Assembly: GCF_001997345.1 (NCBI RefSeq)
Contig: NZ_CP019606.1
Location: 372,001 to 436,000, forward strand
Direction: 5' to 3'
Length of the DNA: 64,000 nucleotides
Origin: Tessaracoccus aquimaris
Lineage (GTDB): Bacteria; Actinomycetota; Actinomycetes; Propionibacteriales; Propionibacteriaceae
Shown here: positions 17,186 through 26,161 of the stretch, one piece after another
Numbering within the stretch: position 1 is the first letter of the stretch
Layout: the number at the start of each line of letters is the position of its first letter
Notes under the pieces: generated by a model
Seen by the model: the letters and a program-made list of their open reading frames with translations, nothing else
The model's database searches: none
Told to the model about the DNA's origin: nothing
Translations under genes and position numbers: made by a program

Positions 17186-18742
17186 TTAGCGCCGAACTGC
17201 GAACCCGAGCAGCAGGAGGCCGAGCAGGCTGGTCGCGGCCAGAAGGCCGGCGGTCCATGTGCCGAGAGTGACAGCCGGGGTCAGTCCGGTGCGTAGTGGG
17301 ATGGTGGTGACGCGGGCGCCGGCGGTGTCGGCGGGAAGGTCGTCGAGGAGGGTGCCGTCGGGGGCGAAGGCTTGGCTGGTGCCGGTCGTGGAGACGTTGA
17401 CGACGCTTCGGCCGGTTTCGATTGCTCGCATCCGGGCGAAGGCGGCCTGTTGCAGGTTCTCGTCGGTGCCGCGGAAGTCGCCGTTGTTGGATTGGAGCAG
17501 GTATAGCTGAGCCCCGTCTTGGGCGCCCTGCCAGATGACGTCATCAAAGATGACGTCGAAGCAGATCGCCAATCCCACCCCGACGCCGTTCAGGTTGATG
17601 TGCGGGGAGTTGGTGCCGGGGGTGTACTCGCGTCCGATCAGGCCGATCAGGTCGGGTGCGATTCGCTGGTAGAGCCAGCGGTCGGGCACATACTCGCCGA
17701 ACGGCACCGGATTCGCCTTGTCGAACAGCTGGACTTCGCCGCCGGTAGGCGGCCAGAGCAGGGAGGTGTTGTAGGTGTTCTCCCCGCGGCGGGTTGCAGC
17801 GTTCACCAGCAAGGGCGCCGAGACCTGGTGGGACAGCTCATCGAGTGCCCTGCTGGTCCCCAGGTTGTTGAGTGGGTCACTGTCGACCCCTCCTTCGGGC
17901 CAGACCAGCACATCCATCGGTTGGCCGATCAGCGGCATGGTCGCGGCGGTCTGTGCGGTGAGCATCGCACCAGGGGCCGCGGCGTCGAAGTAGCCGGCCG
18001 GCCCGTTGCCCTGCACCCAGCCCACGGTCACCTCACCAGCCGGGGTGGTGGGGAACTGCGGTGTCACGAGCAGCAAGGCGGTCACCGCGGCAGGCATGAC
18101 CAGGCCCCGCCAGTCACGCCGGCGACCGATCCGCCACCACTGCGCGATCCCTGCACAGACGGCTGCTATCAGGAACGACAAGCCGGTCACACCTACCCAC
18201 GAGACAGCTTCGGCGAACGGGCTGCCGGCCTGGCTCATCCCCAGACGAGCCCAGGGGAACCCGCCGTAGGGCCAGCTGCCCATGATGGACTCGCGCAGTG
18301 TCCACAACCCTCCGACCAGAAGCGGGACGATCACTAGCTGACCCCACTTGCCGCGCAGCGTCCGCGTGGACCACCGGTAGGCCAACGCGATCGGTATTGC
18401 TCCCGCGGCGAACAACAGTGCCTGCAAGCCGGCCAGACCGAGCCACGGCAGCGGACCCAGAAACCGTCCCGCCCAACTCAGGTGCGCCACGAAGAAGGCA
18501 CCGCCGTAGACCAGAGCGACCAGAAAGGCTCCGCCCGACTTCCGGCCGGCGAGCGCGAGCAGGGCCAGGGTGACGCTGACGAAGGCGATCGGCCACCAGC
18601 CGAGTTCGGGGAATGCAGCGTCCAGCCCCACGCCAGCCAAAGCCGAGGTCACAATGGCCCACCCCAGCGGCAGCGCAGGCCGCGCCGGCTGCGCGGGCTG
18701 GCTGATGTCGTCCGCAGGCGGACTGGTCGTGGTGATGGTCAT
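17186..18742 (-). CDS. lnt: Apolipoprotein N-acyltransferase
   Basis: 518 aa. It has an N-terminal block of about six membrane helices, then a nitrilase-like domain with WPEGGVDSDP (catalytic Glu, about 275), a lysine near 340 (FDKANPVPFGEYVPD) and the cysteine region AICFDVIFDD (about 392), then a C-terminal helix. It N-acylates the lipoprotein cysteine at the outer face of the membrane. It starts eight bases after the CtpG-like ATPase gene and so belongs to a metal-resistance operon rather than a housekeeping locus. Confidence 0.92.
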   Translation of the reverse strand: MTITTTSPPADDISQPAQPARPALPLGWAIVTSALAGVGLDAAFPELGWWPIAFVSVTLALLALAGRKSGGAFLVALVYGGAFFVAHLSWAGRFLGPLPWLGLAGLQALLFAAGAIPIALAYRWSTRTLRGKWGQLVIVPLLVGGLWTLRESIMGSWPYGGFPWARLGMSQAGSPFAEAVSWVGVTGLSFLIAAVCAGIAQWWRIGRRRDWRGLVMPAAVTALLLVTPQFPTTPAGEVTVGWVQGNGPAGYFDAAAPGAMLTAQTAATMPLIGQPMDVLVWPEGGVDSDPLNNLGTSRALDELSHQVSAPLLVNAATRRGENTYNTSLLWPPTGGEVQLFDKANPVPFGEYVPDRWLYQRIAPDLIGLIGREYTPGTNSPHINLNGVGVGLAICFDVIFDDVIWQGAQDGAQLYLLQSNNGDFRGTDENLQQAAFARMRAIETGRSVVNVSTTGTSQAFAPDGTLLDDLPADTAGARVTTIPLRTGLTPAVTLGTWTAGLLAATSLLGLLLLGFAVRR

Positions 18743-18750
18743 GCTGACCG

Positions 18751-20837
18751 CTAGTGGGTGCTGGCCAGCACGGCACTGGGTTGTTCCGCAGACCTGGCAT
18801 TGCTCAAAGCGGCCGGTCGTTGGGCGGCGCGGATGCCGTTGAGGATCACCACGACCTCGGCCACCTCGTGGACCAGGACAATCCCAGCCAGTCCGACGAT
18901 GCCGAACAGCGCCAGCGGGAACAACAGCACGATGATCGCCAGCGCGAGGCCAATGTTCACCGTCATGATCCGCCGTCCCCGGCGCGCGTGAGCCAGCGCG
19001 GCGGGTATGAGCCGCAGGTCGTGACCGGTGAACGCCACGTCCGCTGAGTCGATCGCGGCGGCTGCTCCTTTGGCGCCCATGGCGATGCCCACCGTCGCTG
19101 TCGCTAGCGCTGGGGCGTCATTGATGCCGTCGCCCACCATCGCCGTGGGGCTGCCACCGGTAAGTTCCCTGATGGCCAGGGCCTTGTCGGCCGGAAGTTG
19201 CTCGGCCCTCACGTTGGTGATCCCGGCCTGCCGGGCCAGCGCGTTCGCGGTGCTGGCGTTGTCGCCGGTCAGCATGATCGTGTCAATGCCCTGGGCGCGC
19301 AGCAGACGTACCGTTTCTGCGGACTCAGGTCGCAGTTCGTCACGAATGCCGATCAGCCCGGCTATCTGACCGTCGGCTTCGACCACGACGACCGTCATGC
19401 CCTCGCCCGCCATTGCATCAGCATCTGGCGAAAGCCCTGCGGGGTCGATCCATCGAACGTTACCGACCCTGACCCGGGCATCTCCGACCTGACCGGTGAT
19501 GCCGCAGCCGGCTTCTTCGACCACCCCGGATGCCGCGGGCGCGCCCGATACGGTCGCGGCGATCGCCGCCGCCAACGGGTGGGCGCTGGATGCCTCCAAA
19601 GCCCCAGCCAGCGACAACAAGTCCCCCCGCGAGATGCCAGGCGAGGTTCGTACGTCCACCACCGCGGGGTCGTTCCGGGTCAGGGTGCCGGTCTTGTCCA
19701 GCGCGATCGTGCGAATGGTCCCCAATTGTTCGAACGCTTCGCCCGACTTGATCACGACACCGAACTTCGACGCCGCGCCGATCGCGCTGATCACGGTCAC
19801 CGGCACCGCGATGGCTAAAGCGCACGGTGACGCCGCGACCAGCACCACCAGAGCTCGTTCGGTCCAGGTCCATGGATCACCGACGATGAACCCGAAGACA
19901 ACCACCAGGACCGCCACGACCAGCACCACGGGCACCAGCGGGCGGGCGATCCGATCCGACAAACGCGCCCGTTCCCCTTGCGGGCGTGGGCCTGCTCGAC
20001 CAGCGCCACGATCTGAGTCAGCGAGTTATCCCGGCCATCCGCGGTGGCCTCGACCTGCAGGGTCGCCGAGCCGTTCACCGACCCCGCCGGCACCTCATCG
20101 CCCGGACCCACCTCCACCGGGATCGACTCTCCAGTCACTGCCGATGTGTCGATGCTCGATCGGCCCATCACCACGACCCCATCGGTCGCAACCCGCTCAC
20201 CAGCGCCGACCACCAGGATGTCCAGCACCTGCACCTCCGCGGCCGGGACCGTCACGTCTCCGCCCAGCCGCGAGATACGAACGGTCTGCGGAATCAGCGC
20301 CAGCAGCCCCCGCAGACCGTCCTTCGCACGATCCATCGCCCGGTCCTCAAGAGCCTCGGCCAACGAGAACAAGAAGGCCAGCGCAGCCGCCTCCCCGACA
20401 TGTCCCAGAAGAACCGCCCCGACCGCCGCGATCGTCATGAGCAGGCCTACGCCGAGTCGGCCGCGAGCCAGCCGCCGGAGAGCGCCCGGCACGAAGGTGT
20501 AGGCCCCAGCCGCCAGGGCAACGGCCTGAAGCCCTCCAGCGGCCAGGTCGAGCCCGGCCCATGCCAGACCATAACCGGCAAGCAGAAACACCCCAGAGAC
20601 CAGCGACGGCAGCAAAGCGGGATCCCGCCACCACGGTGGCCGCACCCCCTCAGTGTCCTCGTCGCGCTCGCCGCGACCATTGGAAGCCGGCTCGCAGCAC
20701 GCGCCGCCCGGTGTGTGCGCCGCAACTCTCAGGTCTCCGGCGGGTCCGGGTTGGTTTGTTCCAGGTTCCCGCAGCAGACTCATCGGCAAGGAGCCGTCCC
20801 CACGTGGAGCGTCCTCGCCGCAGCACTCCCTGCTCAC
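18751..20837 (-). pseudogene. CtpG-like P1B heavy-metal ATPase, interrupted by a one-base frameshift
   Basis: Read through, this is a full-length ATPase with the same layout as the intact copy at 29905-31809. The first part (to about 19980) carries membrane helices 1-4 and TGES. The second carries SPC, DKTGT, GDGIND and a C-terminal HEVAEV. The frame breaks at a run of G (complement of 19974-19977, four C on the plus strand). One more G restores KGERARLSDRIARP, matching the paralogue's KGDRARLADRIARP. This may be a true null mutation, a sequencing error, or slippage. The GTG start overlaps the CmtR-like gene's stop (GTGA), with lnt eight bases downstream. Substrate is likely Cd/Pb/Zn. Confidence 0.85.
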
Positions 20838-21208
20838 CGGGCCTCTCCCGTCCTGCCAGCACCCGGGCCACAGCACAACGGCACGTCACAGTCCTCATTC
20901 ACACAGGACACGCCGTCGTCGTAGGCGACCACCGCCTCCACCAGCAACTCCAGCGCTCGCGTCAGATGCGGGTCAGCGATCTCGTACCGCGTCTGCCGGC
21001 CCTCGGGCGTTGCCACCACCAATCCGCAGCCGCGCAGGCAGGCCAGATGGTTCGACACATTGGTGCGGGTCAGGCCCAGTGACTCCGACAACCGAGCCGG
21101 GTACCCCGGCGCCTCCAGCAACTGGAGCAGAATCCGCGAACGGGTCGGATCGGCCATCGCCCGGCCCAACCGATTCATCACGTCCAACCGGGAAGCAAGA
21201 GTCAGCAC
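20834..21208 (-). CDS. CmtR-like ArsR-family Cd/Pb-sensing repressor
   Basis: About 124 aa. The winged helix reads LGRAMADPTRSRILLQLLEA and GLTRTNVSNHLACLRGCGLVVATPEGRQTRYEI. Cysteines in LACLRGCG plus CVNEDCDVPLCC at the C-terminus match the site used by mycobacterial CmtR. I chose the GTG at 21208 (V-L-T start). A TATGGT -10 lies six bases upstream, and the start is embedded in the dyad GTCAG-N6-CTGAC, as in the second copy at 29549. Another start at 21223 is possible. It heads the cmtR-ctpG-lnt operon. Confidence 0.88.
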   Translation of the reverse strand: MLTLASRLDVMNRLGRAMADPTRSRILLQLLEAPGYPARLSESLGLTRTNVSNHLACLRGCGLVVATPEGRQTRYEIADPHLTRALELLVEAVVAYDDGVSCVNEDCDVPLCCGPGAGRTGEAR

Positions 21209-21220
21209 ACACTGACCATA
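21201..21220 (-). promoter_or_regulatory. Leaderless promoter and dyad operator of the first cmtR-like gene
   Basis: On the minus strand, TATGGT (21215-21220) is followed six bases later by the GTG start (21206-21208). The dyad GTCAG-TGTGTG-CTGAC overlaps the start codon. The geometry is the same as at 29537-29559. Confidence 0.45.
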
Positions 21221-21334
21221 CATCGGATGCTGACCTTATGCGTGAGGATGGGTCACCCAGGCAGCCCGGTTTCTTTTGACGCCGCAACGTGGCTCACGCT
21301 GATCCCGGCGGTGAGTACGTGGATCGGTGTCGGG

Positions 21335-22114
21335 TCAGACCGGCAGTGCAAAACTGCTCGCCCACTGCCGTACACCGGCCATTGCGATGTCCCACCAGCC
21401 GGTGATCAGCAGCACCCCGATCACCATCATGGTCACCCCGCCGGTGACCTGAATGGCACGATGGTGGCGGCGCACCCAGCCCAGCGTGCCGCCCAGCCGG
21501 TCGAAGGCCAGTCCAGCGACAATGAACGGCAGCCCGAGGCCGAGCGCGTAAGCGAAGGCAAGCACGGCGCCGCGCAGCGCAGTGCCCTCGTTCAGGGCCA
21601 ACGTGAGCACGACCGATAGCGCCGGGCCGATACATGGCGTCCACCCCAGCCCGAACACGATTCCCAGCAGCGGCGACGCCGCCACGCCGGCTCGGGGGAG
21701 CACTTGCAGCCGCCACGTCCCGCGACCCCACGGCAGCCAGTCGGTGAACACTAATCCCAGGGCGATGCTCAACACGCCGGCAGCCACCATCAATGGCCGC
21801 TGCCACGCGAAGAGCGCGGCACCCACCGAACCCATCAGCGCTCCGGTGGCGACGAACACCGCCGCGAAACCGCCCACGAACCCCAGCGTCCCGAGCAGTA
21901 CGCGACCCCGCCCGGCCACCCCTTTCGCGCTCTGGCCGGTAGTGATGTCCGCAGCCCCCATCCCGGTGGCGTACGACAGGTAGCCAGGCAGCAGCGGCAG
22001 CACGCACGGTGAGAAGAACGACACCAGCCCGGCGAGGAGCGCGATCGGCAAACCCAATGCGACCGAGCCGCCCACAGCCTGGCGGATCCAGTCGCCCAAC
22101 TCCAGCGGGATCAC
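21335..22114 (-). CDS. ccdA: CcdA/DsbD-type transmembrane thiol reductant transporter
   Basis: 259 aa with six membrane helices. SFFSPCVLPLLPGYLSY (about residues 33-49) and GWTPCIGPAL (about 153) each carry one of the two redox cysteines that pass electrons from cytoplasmic thioredoxin outward. It overlaps the upstream TlpA-like lipoprotein gene by ATGA, so the pair reduces extracytoplasmic thiols. This is the counterpart to the oxidising VKOR-DsbA pair nearby. Confidence 0.92.
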   Translation of the reverse strand: MIPLELGDWIRQAVGGSVALGLPIALLAGLVSFFSPCVLPLLPGYLSYATGMGAADITTGQSAKGVAGRGRVLLGTLGFVGGFAAVFVATGALMGSVGAALFAWQRPLMVAAGVLSIALGLVFTDWLPWGRGTWRLQVLPRAGVAASPLLGIVFGLGWTPCIGPALSVVLTLALNEGTALRGAVLAFAYALGLGLPFIVAGLAFDRLGGTLGWVRRHHRAIQVTGGVTMMVIGVLLITGWWDIAMAGVRQWASSFALPV

Positions 22115-22710
22115 TTGCCCGCTGCCACGTCTTGGATCAGACCCACCAGGGTCGATTCTGTGGTCTCGCCGATGATCCGGGCAGCGACCCGGCCCTCCAG
22201 GTCGACCACGATCGTGCTTGGGATGGCGTTGGGCGGCAACTCGCCGGAGAAGTTCAGCAGAAGCGCACCCTCAGGGTCGAACAGGTTCACATAGGGAACC
22301 TCGAATGCCCGCACGAACGCACGGGGCGCGGCCTTGTCGAAGTCTCGGGTGTTCAACCCGACGAAGACTGCCTGGTCGGCAAGCTTCTGGCTGGCGGCCA
22401 CGAGCGCGGGCGCCTCGGAGCGGCATGGCGCGCACCAGGAACCCCACACGTTGTAGACGATCACCTTCCCGGAGACGTCAGCACTCGTCCACCGCTCGTC
22501 ATCCAGCGTGACGCCCTCGATCACGGGCGCCTGCGGACGCTCATCGGCAGGCAGCACCGTCAGGCTGCCATCACCCGACACGAACCCTCCAGTGTTGGCT
22601 TGTGTCGACCCGCAACCCGCGAGCAGAACACCCGACGCGATCGCAACGGCCGCGCTCCAGAGCCGGCGCCTGACCGTGTGCGGAAGGCTCCCAATGTGCG
22701 ACCGTTGCAC
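22111..22710 (-). CDS. TlpA/ResA-like thioredoxin-fold lipoprotein
   Basis: 199 aa. The lipobox LLAGC near residue 32 predicts a membrane-anchored lipoprotein. The thioredoxin-fold domain has the active site WGSWCAPCRSEAP (about 92) and a cis-Pro region near 160. It acts as a thiol-disulfide reductase outside the membrane, fed by the overlapping ccdA product. The known role in this family is cytochrome c maturation; here it may equally protect envelope thiols in metal stress (inference from neighbours). Confidence 0.9.
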   Translation of the reverse strand: MQRSHIGSLPHTVRRRLWSAAVAIASGVLLAGCGSTQANTGGFVSGDGSLTVLPADERPQAPVIEGVTLDDERWTSADVSGKVIVYNVWGSWCAPCRSEAPALVAASQKLADQAVFVGLNTRDFDKAAPRAFVRAFEVPYVNLFDPEGALLLNFSGELPPNAIPSTIVVDLEGRVAARIIGETTESTLVGLIQDVAAGK

Positions 22711-22953
22711 TGATCCAACCTCTCAGAGTCACAGTTGCGGTCCCGACCACTGCCAGGGACCGTCCCTGGCCCACAAGACTGCCACAGCCGAAAAGGGCCT
22801 CCGGCAAGCAGCTTCGTGGCCTGGTAGTCAAACCCCATCAGCCACGTGATCTCGCGTCAACCCTCTATCGCTGCGAGTACTGCCGTCGTCGGACAGAGCG
22901 CAGCGGCACGCTTCGGCCAGTAGCTAGACTCATCGACAACCCGAGGAGCGAGC

Positions 22954-23433
22954 ATGAGATCACAACGCGGCGGCGCCGCAGGCGCCGCCGCGTTGATGCT
23001 CATCGGTGCGAGCAACCTTGCTACCGGAGTGAGATCGGTGAACATCGCCGATACAGCCTGTATGCCGCAGGTGCCCCTGATCGCGCCGTTCGGCGTCCAC
23101 CTCGATCTGTTGGTCGAGTCCGAGCTGTGCCCAGAGCACAGCTACCTGCCAGGGCTGAACTTCGGACGCTTCGCACAGTCCTTCATGGTGCTCTCAGCAA
23201 CCACCTTGATCGCCGGCCTGGTCGTTCTGCTGCTCGGGCTCGGCGTGGGACTCTACGCCCGCCAGGCAGCAAAGACGGCCCGCGACTGGTTCCGGACACG
23301 CCTAAGTGATGCCAGGCCGGCGACCCTTACCGTGCCTACCCACGTTGCCGTCACGGCCCTCGTGGTGGCCACCCCCGGACGTCGCCCCTATCACCCGCTT
23401 CAACGCCGAGGCCCACCCGCCCTGTCCTGCTGA
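22954..23433 (+). CDS. Cys-tailed two-TM membrane protein (paralogue of 11174-11653)
   Basis: 159 aa; GAGGAGCG precedes the ATG. The plan matches the first copy: N-terminal hydrophobic segment, external loop CMPQVPLIAPFGVHLDLL followed by CPEHSYLPGLNF, a second hydrophobic segment (about 80-106), and a basic tail ending QRRGPPALSC. It is the first gene of a unit with VKOR and DsbA, so the two loop cysteines and the terminal cysteine may be part of disulfide chemistry. No known family recognised. Confidence 0.72.
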   Translation: MRSQRGGAAGAAALMLIGASNLATGVRSVNIADTACMPQVPLIAPFGVHLDLLVESELCPEHSYLPGLNFGRFAQSFMVLSATTLIAGLVVLLLGLGVGLYARQAAKTARDWFRTRLSDARPATLTVPTHVAVTALVVATPGRRPYHPLQRRGPPALSC

Positions 23434-23547
23434 TCGACTCAACTCGCACCCGTGCGCAGACGAGCGCCCTTTCGGTGAACGCCGAGGTCCTGGTGCTCGG
23501 CGCGGCGCTGCGGTGCGTCCGAACGACGACAGACAGGTCCAACCACC

Positions 23548-24177
23548 TTGACCACATCAGACGACCTTTTGGAGCGCATCCACCGTTTCAGACAGACCGA
23601 CAGGTGGATCTTCTCCACCATGCTCTTCTCGGCCTGCCTCAGCCTGTACGCCTCCTTCGTCCTGTCAACCGACGCCATCCGGCTAGCGGCCAACCCCAAA
23701 GTCGGACTCCCATGCAACCTCAACGAGGTCATCAACTGCAGCGCAGTCGCCAGATCCTGGCAGGCCGGACTGTTCGGATTCCCGAACGCGTTCCTCGGCC
23801 TGATGGCCGAGCCCGTAGTCATCACCATCGCGGTCGCCAGCCTCGCCGGCGTCAGGTTTCCGCGAGGCTTCATGCTCGCCGCCCAGATCGTCTATGGCCT
23901 GGGCTTCGTGTTCGCCTACTGGCTGTTCTTTGAGTCCACTTTTGTCATCGGGGCGCTGTGCCCCTGGTGCCTGTTGGTGACTGTGTCCACCACCTTGGTG
24001 TTCGCATCACTCACCCACGTCAACCTGCGCGACAACAACCTGTTCCTCCCAACGAGCCTGCACAAGACCTTGACCAAAGGGCTTCGCCTGGGAGTCGACA
24101 ACCTGCTCGTCGTGCTCTGGCTCGGAGCGATCACCACCTTGGTGCTCGCCAAATACGGTCCAGCCCTCTTCGGGTAA
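23548..24177 (+). CDS. Vitamin K epoxide reductase family protein (disulfide regeneration)
   Basis: 209 aa with about five membrane helices. The CNLNEVINCSAV pair near residues 55-63 and CPWC at 138-141 are the two redox centres of bacterial VKOR homologues, which re-oxidise a DsbA partner with quinone (the DsbB role in actinobacteria). The DsbA-like gene follows after about 90 bases. Confidence 0.93.
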   Translation: MTTSDDLLERIHRFRQTDRWIFSTMLFSACLSLYASFVLSTDAIRLAANPKVGLPCNLNEVINCSAVARSWQAGLFGFPNAFLGLMAEPVVITIAVASLAGVRFPRGFMLAAQIVYGLGFVFAYWLFFESTFVIGALCPWCLLVTVSTTLVFASLTHVNLRDNNLFLPTSLHKTLTKGLRLGVDNLLVVLWLGAITTLVLAKYGPALFG

Positions 24178-24263
24178 GGACCCCAACCAAACGACCTGCC
24201 CACACACCGCGTCGCCGCCAGTCAGCACGCGTCCTACCCACATCTTCCGGCAAGGAGCCCTAC

Positions 24264-24992
24264 ATGCCCAGCAATCAGAAGCCCAAGAAGCCAATCGTCG
24301 ACGAACGCCCCGAACCAGGGGAACGTGGCGCCCGAAGAACCATCATCTTGATCTGCGCGGTGCTGGTGATCTCGGTGGTCATCTTCGGCATCATCCAAGC
24401 CAGTCGCCAGCCCGCCGCCGTCGTCGAGCCGTCCACACCCGTCCCCACCGAAACCTCCGGCGCGCTCGTGGTACGCGAAGACTCCCGCCGACTCAACGAC
24501 GTGCCAGATGCCACTGTGACCTTCGTAGAGTTCCTGGACTTCGAGTGCGAGGCCTGCGCCGCGGTCTTCCCGGCGATCGAGCAACTCCGGCAGACCTACG
24601 GCGATCGAGTGTCCTTTGTCATCCGGTACTTCCCGCTACCCAGCCACTTCAACAGCGAACGCGCGGCCAGAGCGGTCGAAGCCGCCGCTCAGCAAGGAGA
24701 ACTTGAAGCGATGTACACCAAGATGTACCAGACCCAGACCGAGTGGGGTGAACAGCAGATACCCAAAGACGACCTGTTCCGCCAGTACGCCCAAGAACTC
24801 GGCCTCGACCTTGAGCAATGGGACGCCGCGTACAACTCTGAGGCCACGCTCCAGTTCATCCGCAACGACTTCAACGACGGTGTGGCCCTGGGCGTGACTG
24901 GTACGCCAACCTTCTTCCTCAATGCAGAGTTGATCAGTCCTGAGACCCTTGATGACCTCACCACCATGCTCGACCAGGCGCTCGCTGAGTAG
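24264..24992 (+). CDS. Membrane-anchored DsbA-family disulfide oxidoreductase
   Basis: 242 aa; AAGGAG (24252-24257) precedes the ATG. It has an N-terminal anchor (IILICAVLVISVVIFGII, about 27-44), a linker rich in Pro/Thr, and a thioredoxin fold of the DsbA_2/DSBA type. The active site is CEAC (about 94-97) and the cis-proline segment is GVTGTPTFFLN near 215. It introduces disulfides into exported proteins, with the VKOR homologue as the likely electron acceptor. Confidence 0.93.
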   Translation: MPSNQKPKKPIVDERPEPGERGARRTIILICAVLVISVVIFGIIQASRQPAAVVEPSTPVPTETSGALVVREDSRRLNDVPDATVTFVEFLDFECEACAAVFPAIEQLRQTYGDRVSFVIRYFPLPSHFNSERAARAVEAAAQQGELEAMYTKMYQTQTEWGEQQIPKDDLFRQYAQELGLDLEQWDAAYNSEATLQFIRNDFNDGVALGVTGTPTFFLNAELISPETLDDLTTMLDQALAE

Positions 24993-25018
24993 ACCGCTGC
25001 GGGTGCGGTACTGCCTAC

Positions 25019-25942
25019 ATGTCTGAGCCACTGCGGGTCGGCAGCGACTACTGGCCGGTTTGGGCATGCACGTACGCCGGCTCTCGCCCCATCGGCCCCG
25101 CGGCTCTCGATTGTGTCAGAGTCATCGTGATCCGTAGTGGTAGCGCACTCCTCGTTGGCGAGTTGGGGCAAAGGCTTGTGAAGACGGGGGATGTGGTCCT
25201 CCTTGCAGCAAACGTCCTGTGCGGAAGCGAGCCTGAGGGCCACATCACCTTGACCACGATCCATGCGGATACGGACTATGTGATCGATCAGGTCTACTGG
25301 CAGCACGCTGGGCTCGTGCGGGATCGGCTTGATGCTCAGGACTTCGCGGCGACCATCTACGCCGAGCCAGCGCAGGTTCTCAGCCTCGGTGAAAGGCAGG
25401 CCGAGACACTCACAACTTGGCTCGACGAGATGGTCGCGCTGAGCGCCGAGCGGCCCGTTGCTCGCTACTTCTTCCGGATGCAGGCCCTGTGGTTTTCCAT
25501 AGCACACGTCATTGCCCCGTTCATCAAGGCGTCCCCGGTGCGGATATCAGCCGCCCGGCCGAGTCATGTCCGGCCAACCTTGCCGAGGGAACGACGGTTC
25601 GCTCCCATCAGGGAGGAGGCCCGCAGAGTTGCTGAGCTGTTGCGGACATCACCCGAGCGGCGATGGACTCTCGCCGCTTTGGCCATGGAAGTACACCTGT
25701 CGCCTGCTCAGCTAGGCAGGGTGTTCGTCGACGCCTTTGGCAAGACACCGCTCGCGTTCCTAACGATGGTGCGAGCCGAACGCTTGGCAAGGTACCTGCG
25801 CGAGACGGACCTCACTGTCACCGAGGCAATGTGGCGGGTCGGATGGCGCAGCCGAAGTCACGGCACGGAACTGTTCCGTCAGTACGTCGGACTGACGCCG
25901 GGTGCCTACCGACGACGCCAAGGGTCGTGTGGGCGCAACTGA
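25019..25942 (+). CDS. AraC-family transcriptional regulator
   Basis: 307 aa. The N-terminal half is a divergent sensor region with a cupin-like GDVVLLAANVLCGSEPEG. The C-terminal third is the AraC double helix-turn-helix: WTLAALAMEVHLSPAQLGRVF (about 222-242), and a second one ending TELFRQYVGLTPGAYRRR (about 283-300). The effector is unknown. It stands at the left edge of the first element-core copy. Similar AraC genes occur beside ArdC/primase genes in actinobacterial elements, but I cannot say what it controls. Confidence 0.85.
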   Translation: MSEPLRVGSDYWPVWACTYAGSRPIGPAALDCVRVIVIRSGSALLVGELGQRLVKTGDVVLLAANVLCGSEPEGHITLTTIHADTDYVIDQVYWQHAGLVRDRLDAQDFAATIYAEPAQVLSLGERQAETLTTWLDEMVALSAERPVARYFFRMQALWFSIAHVIAPFIKASPVRISAARPSHVRPTLPRERRFAPIREEARRVAELLRTSPERRWTLAALAMEVHLSPAQLGRVFVDAFGKTPLAFLTMVRAERLARYLRETDLTVTEAMWRVGWRSRSHGTELFRQYVGLTPGAYRRRQGSCGRN

Positions 25943-26161
25943 TGTACCCGATCTCGTCGTGTTCAGTGCCCGATTTCGGGACGTCTGTCTTCCCTGGGCC
26001 TCTCATAGCCGGTCGGTGATGTAGTCCGGTAGGGACTCGTCAGGTTCGTGTTGTCGCCTGGCGGTCTTGGTCGCACCCCTGGCCCGCCGTGCTTCTTGAT
26101 GTTCCTGGCGTACCTCACGGTCACCGACGATCGGGTGATCTCGGCGGAGGGAAGGTCCAGG

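Noticed and set aside
21227..21619. Plus-strand frame beginning MLTLC opposite the cmtR promoter and ccdA
   Set aside because: The start only mimics the cmtR start because of the dyad there, and the rest is antisense to ccdA.
26003..26161. Minus-strand frame tail ending DESLPDYITDRL
   Set aside because: It looks faintly like the C-terminus of a lost gene, but has no recognisable family and is otherwise antisense to the ArdC-like gene.
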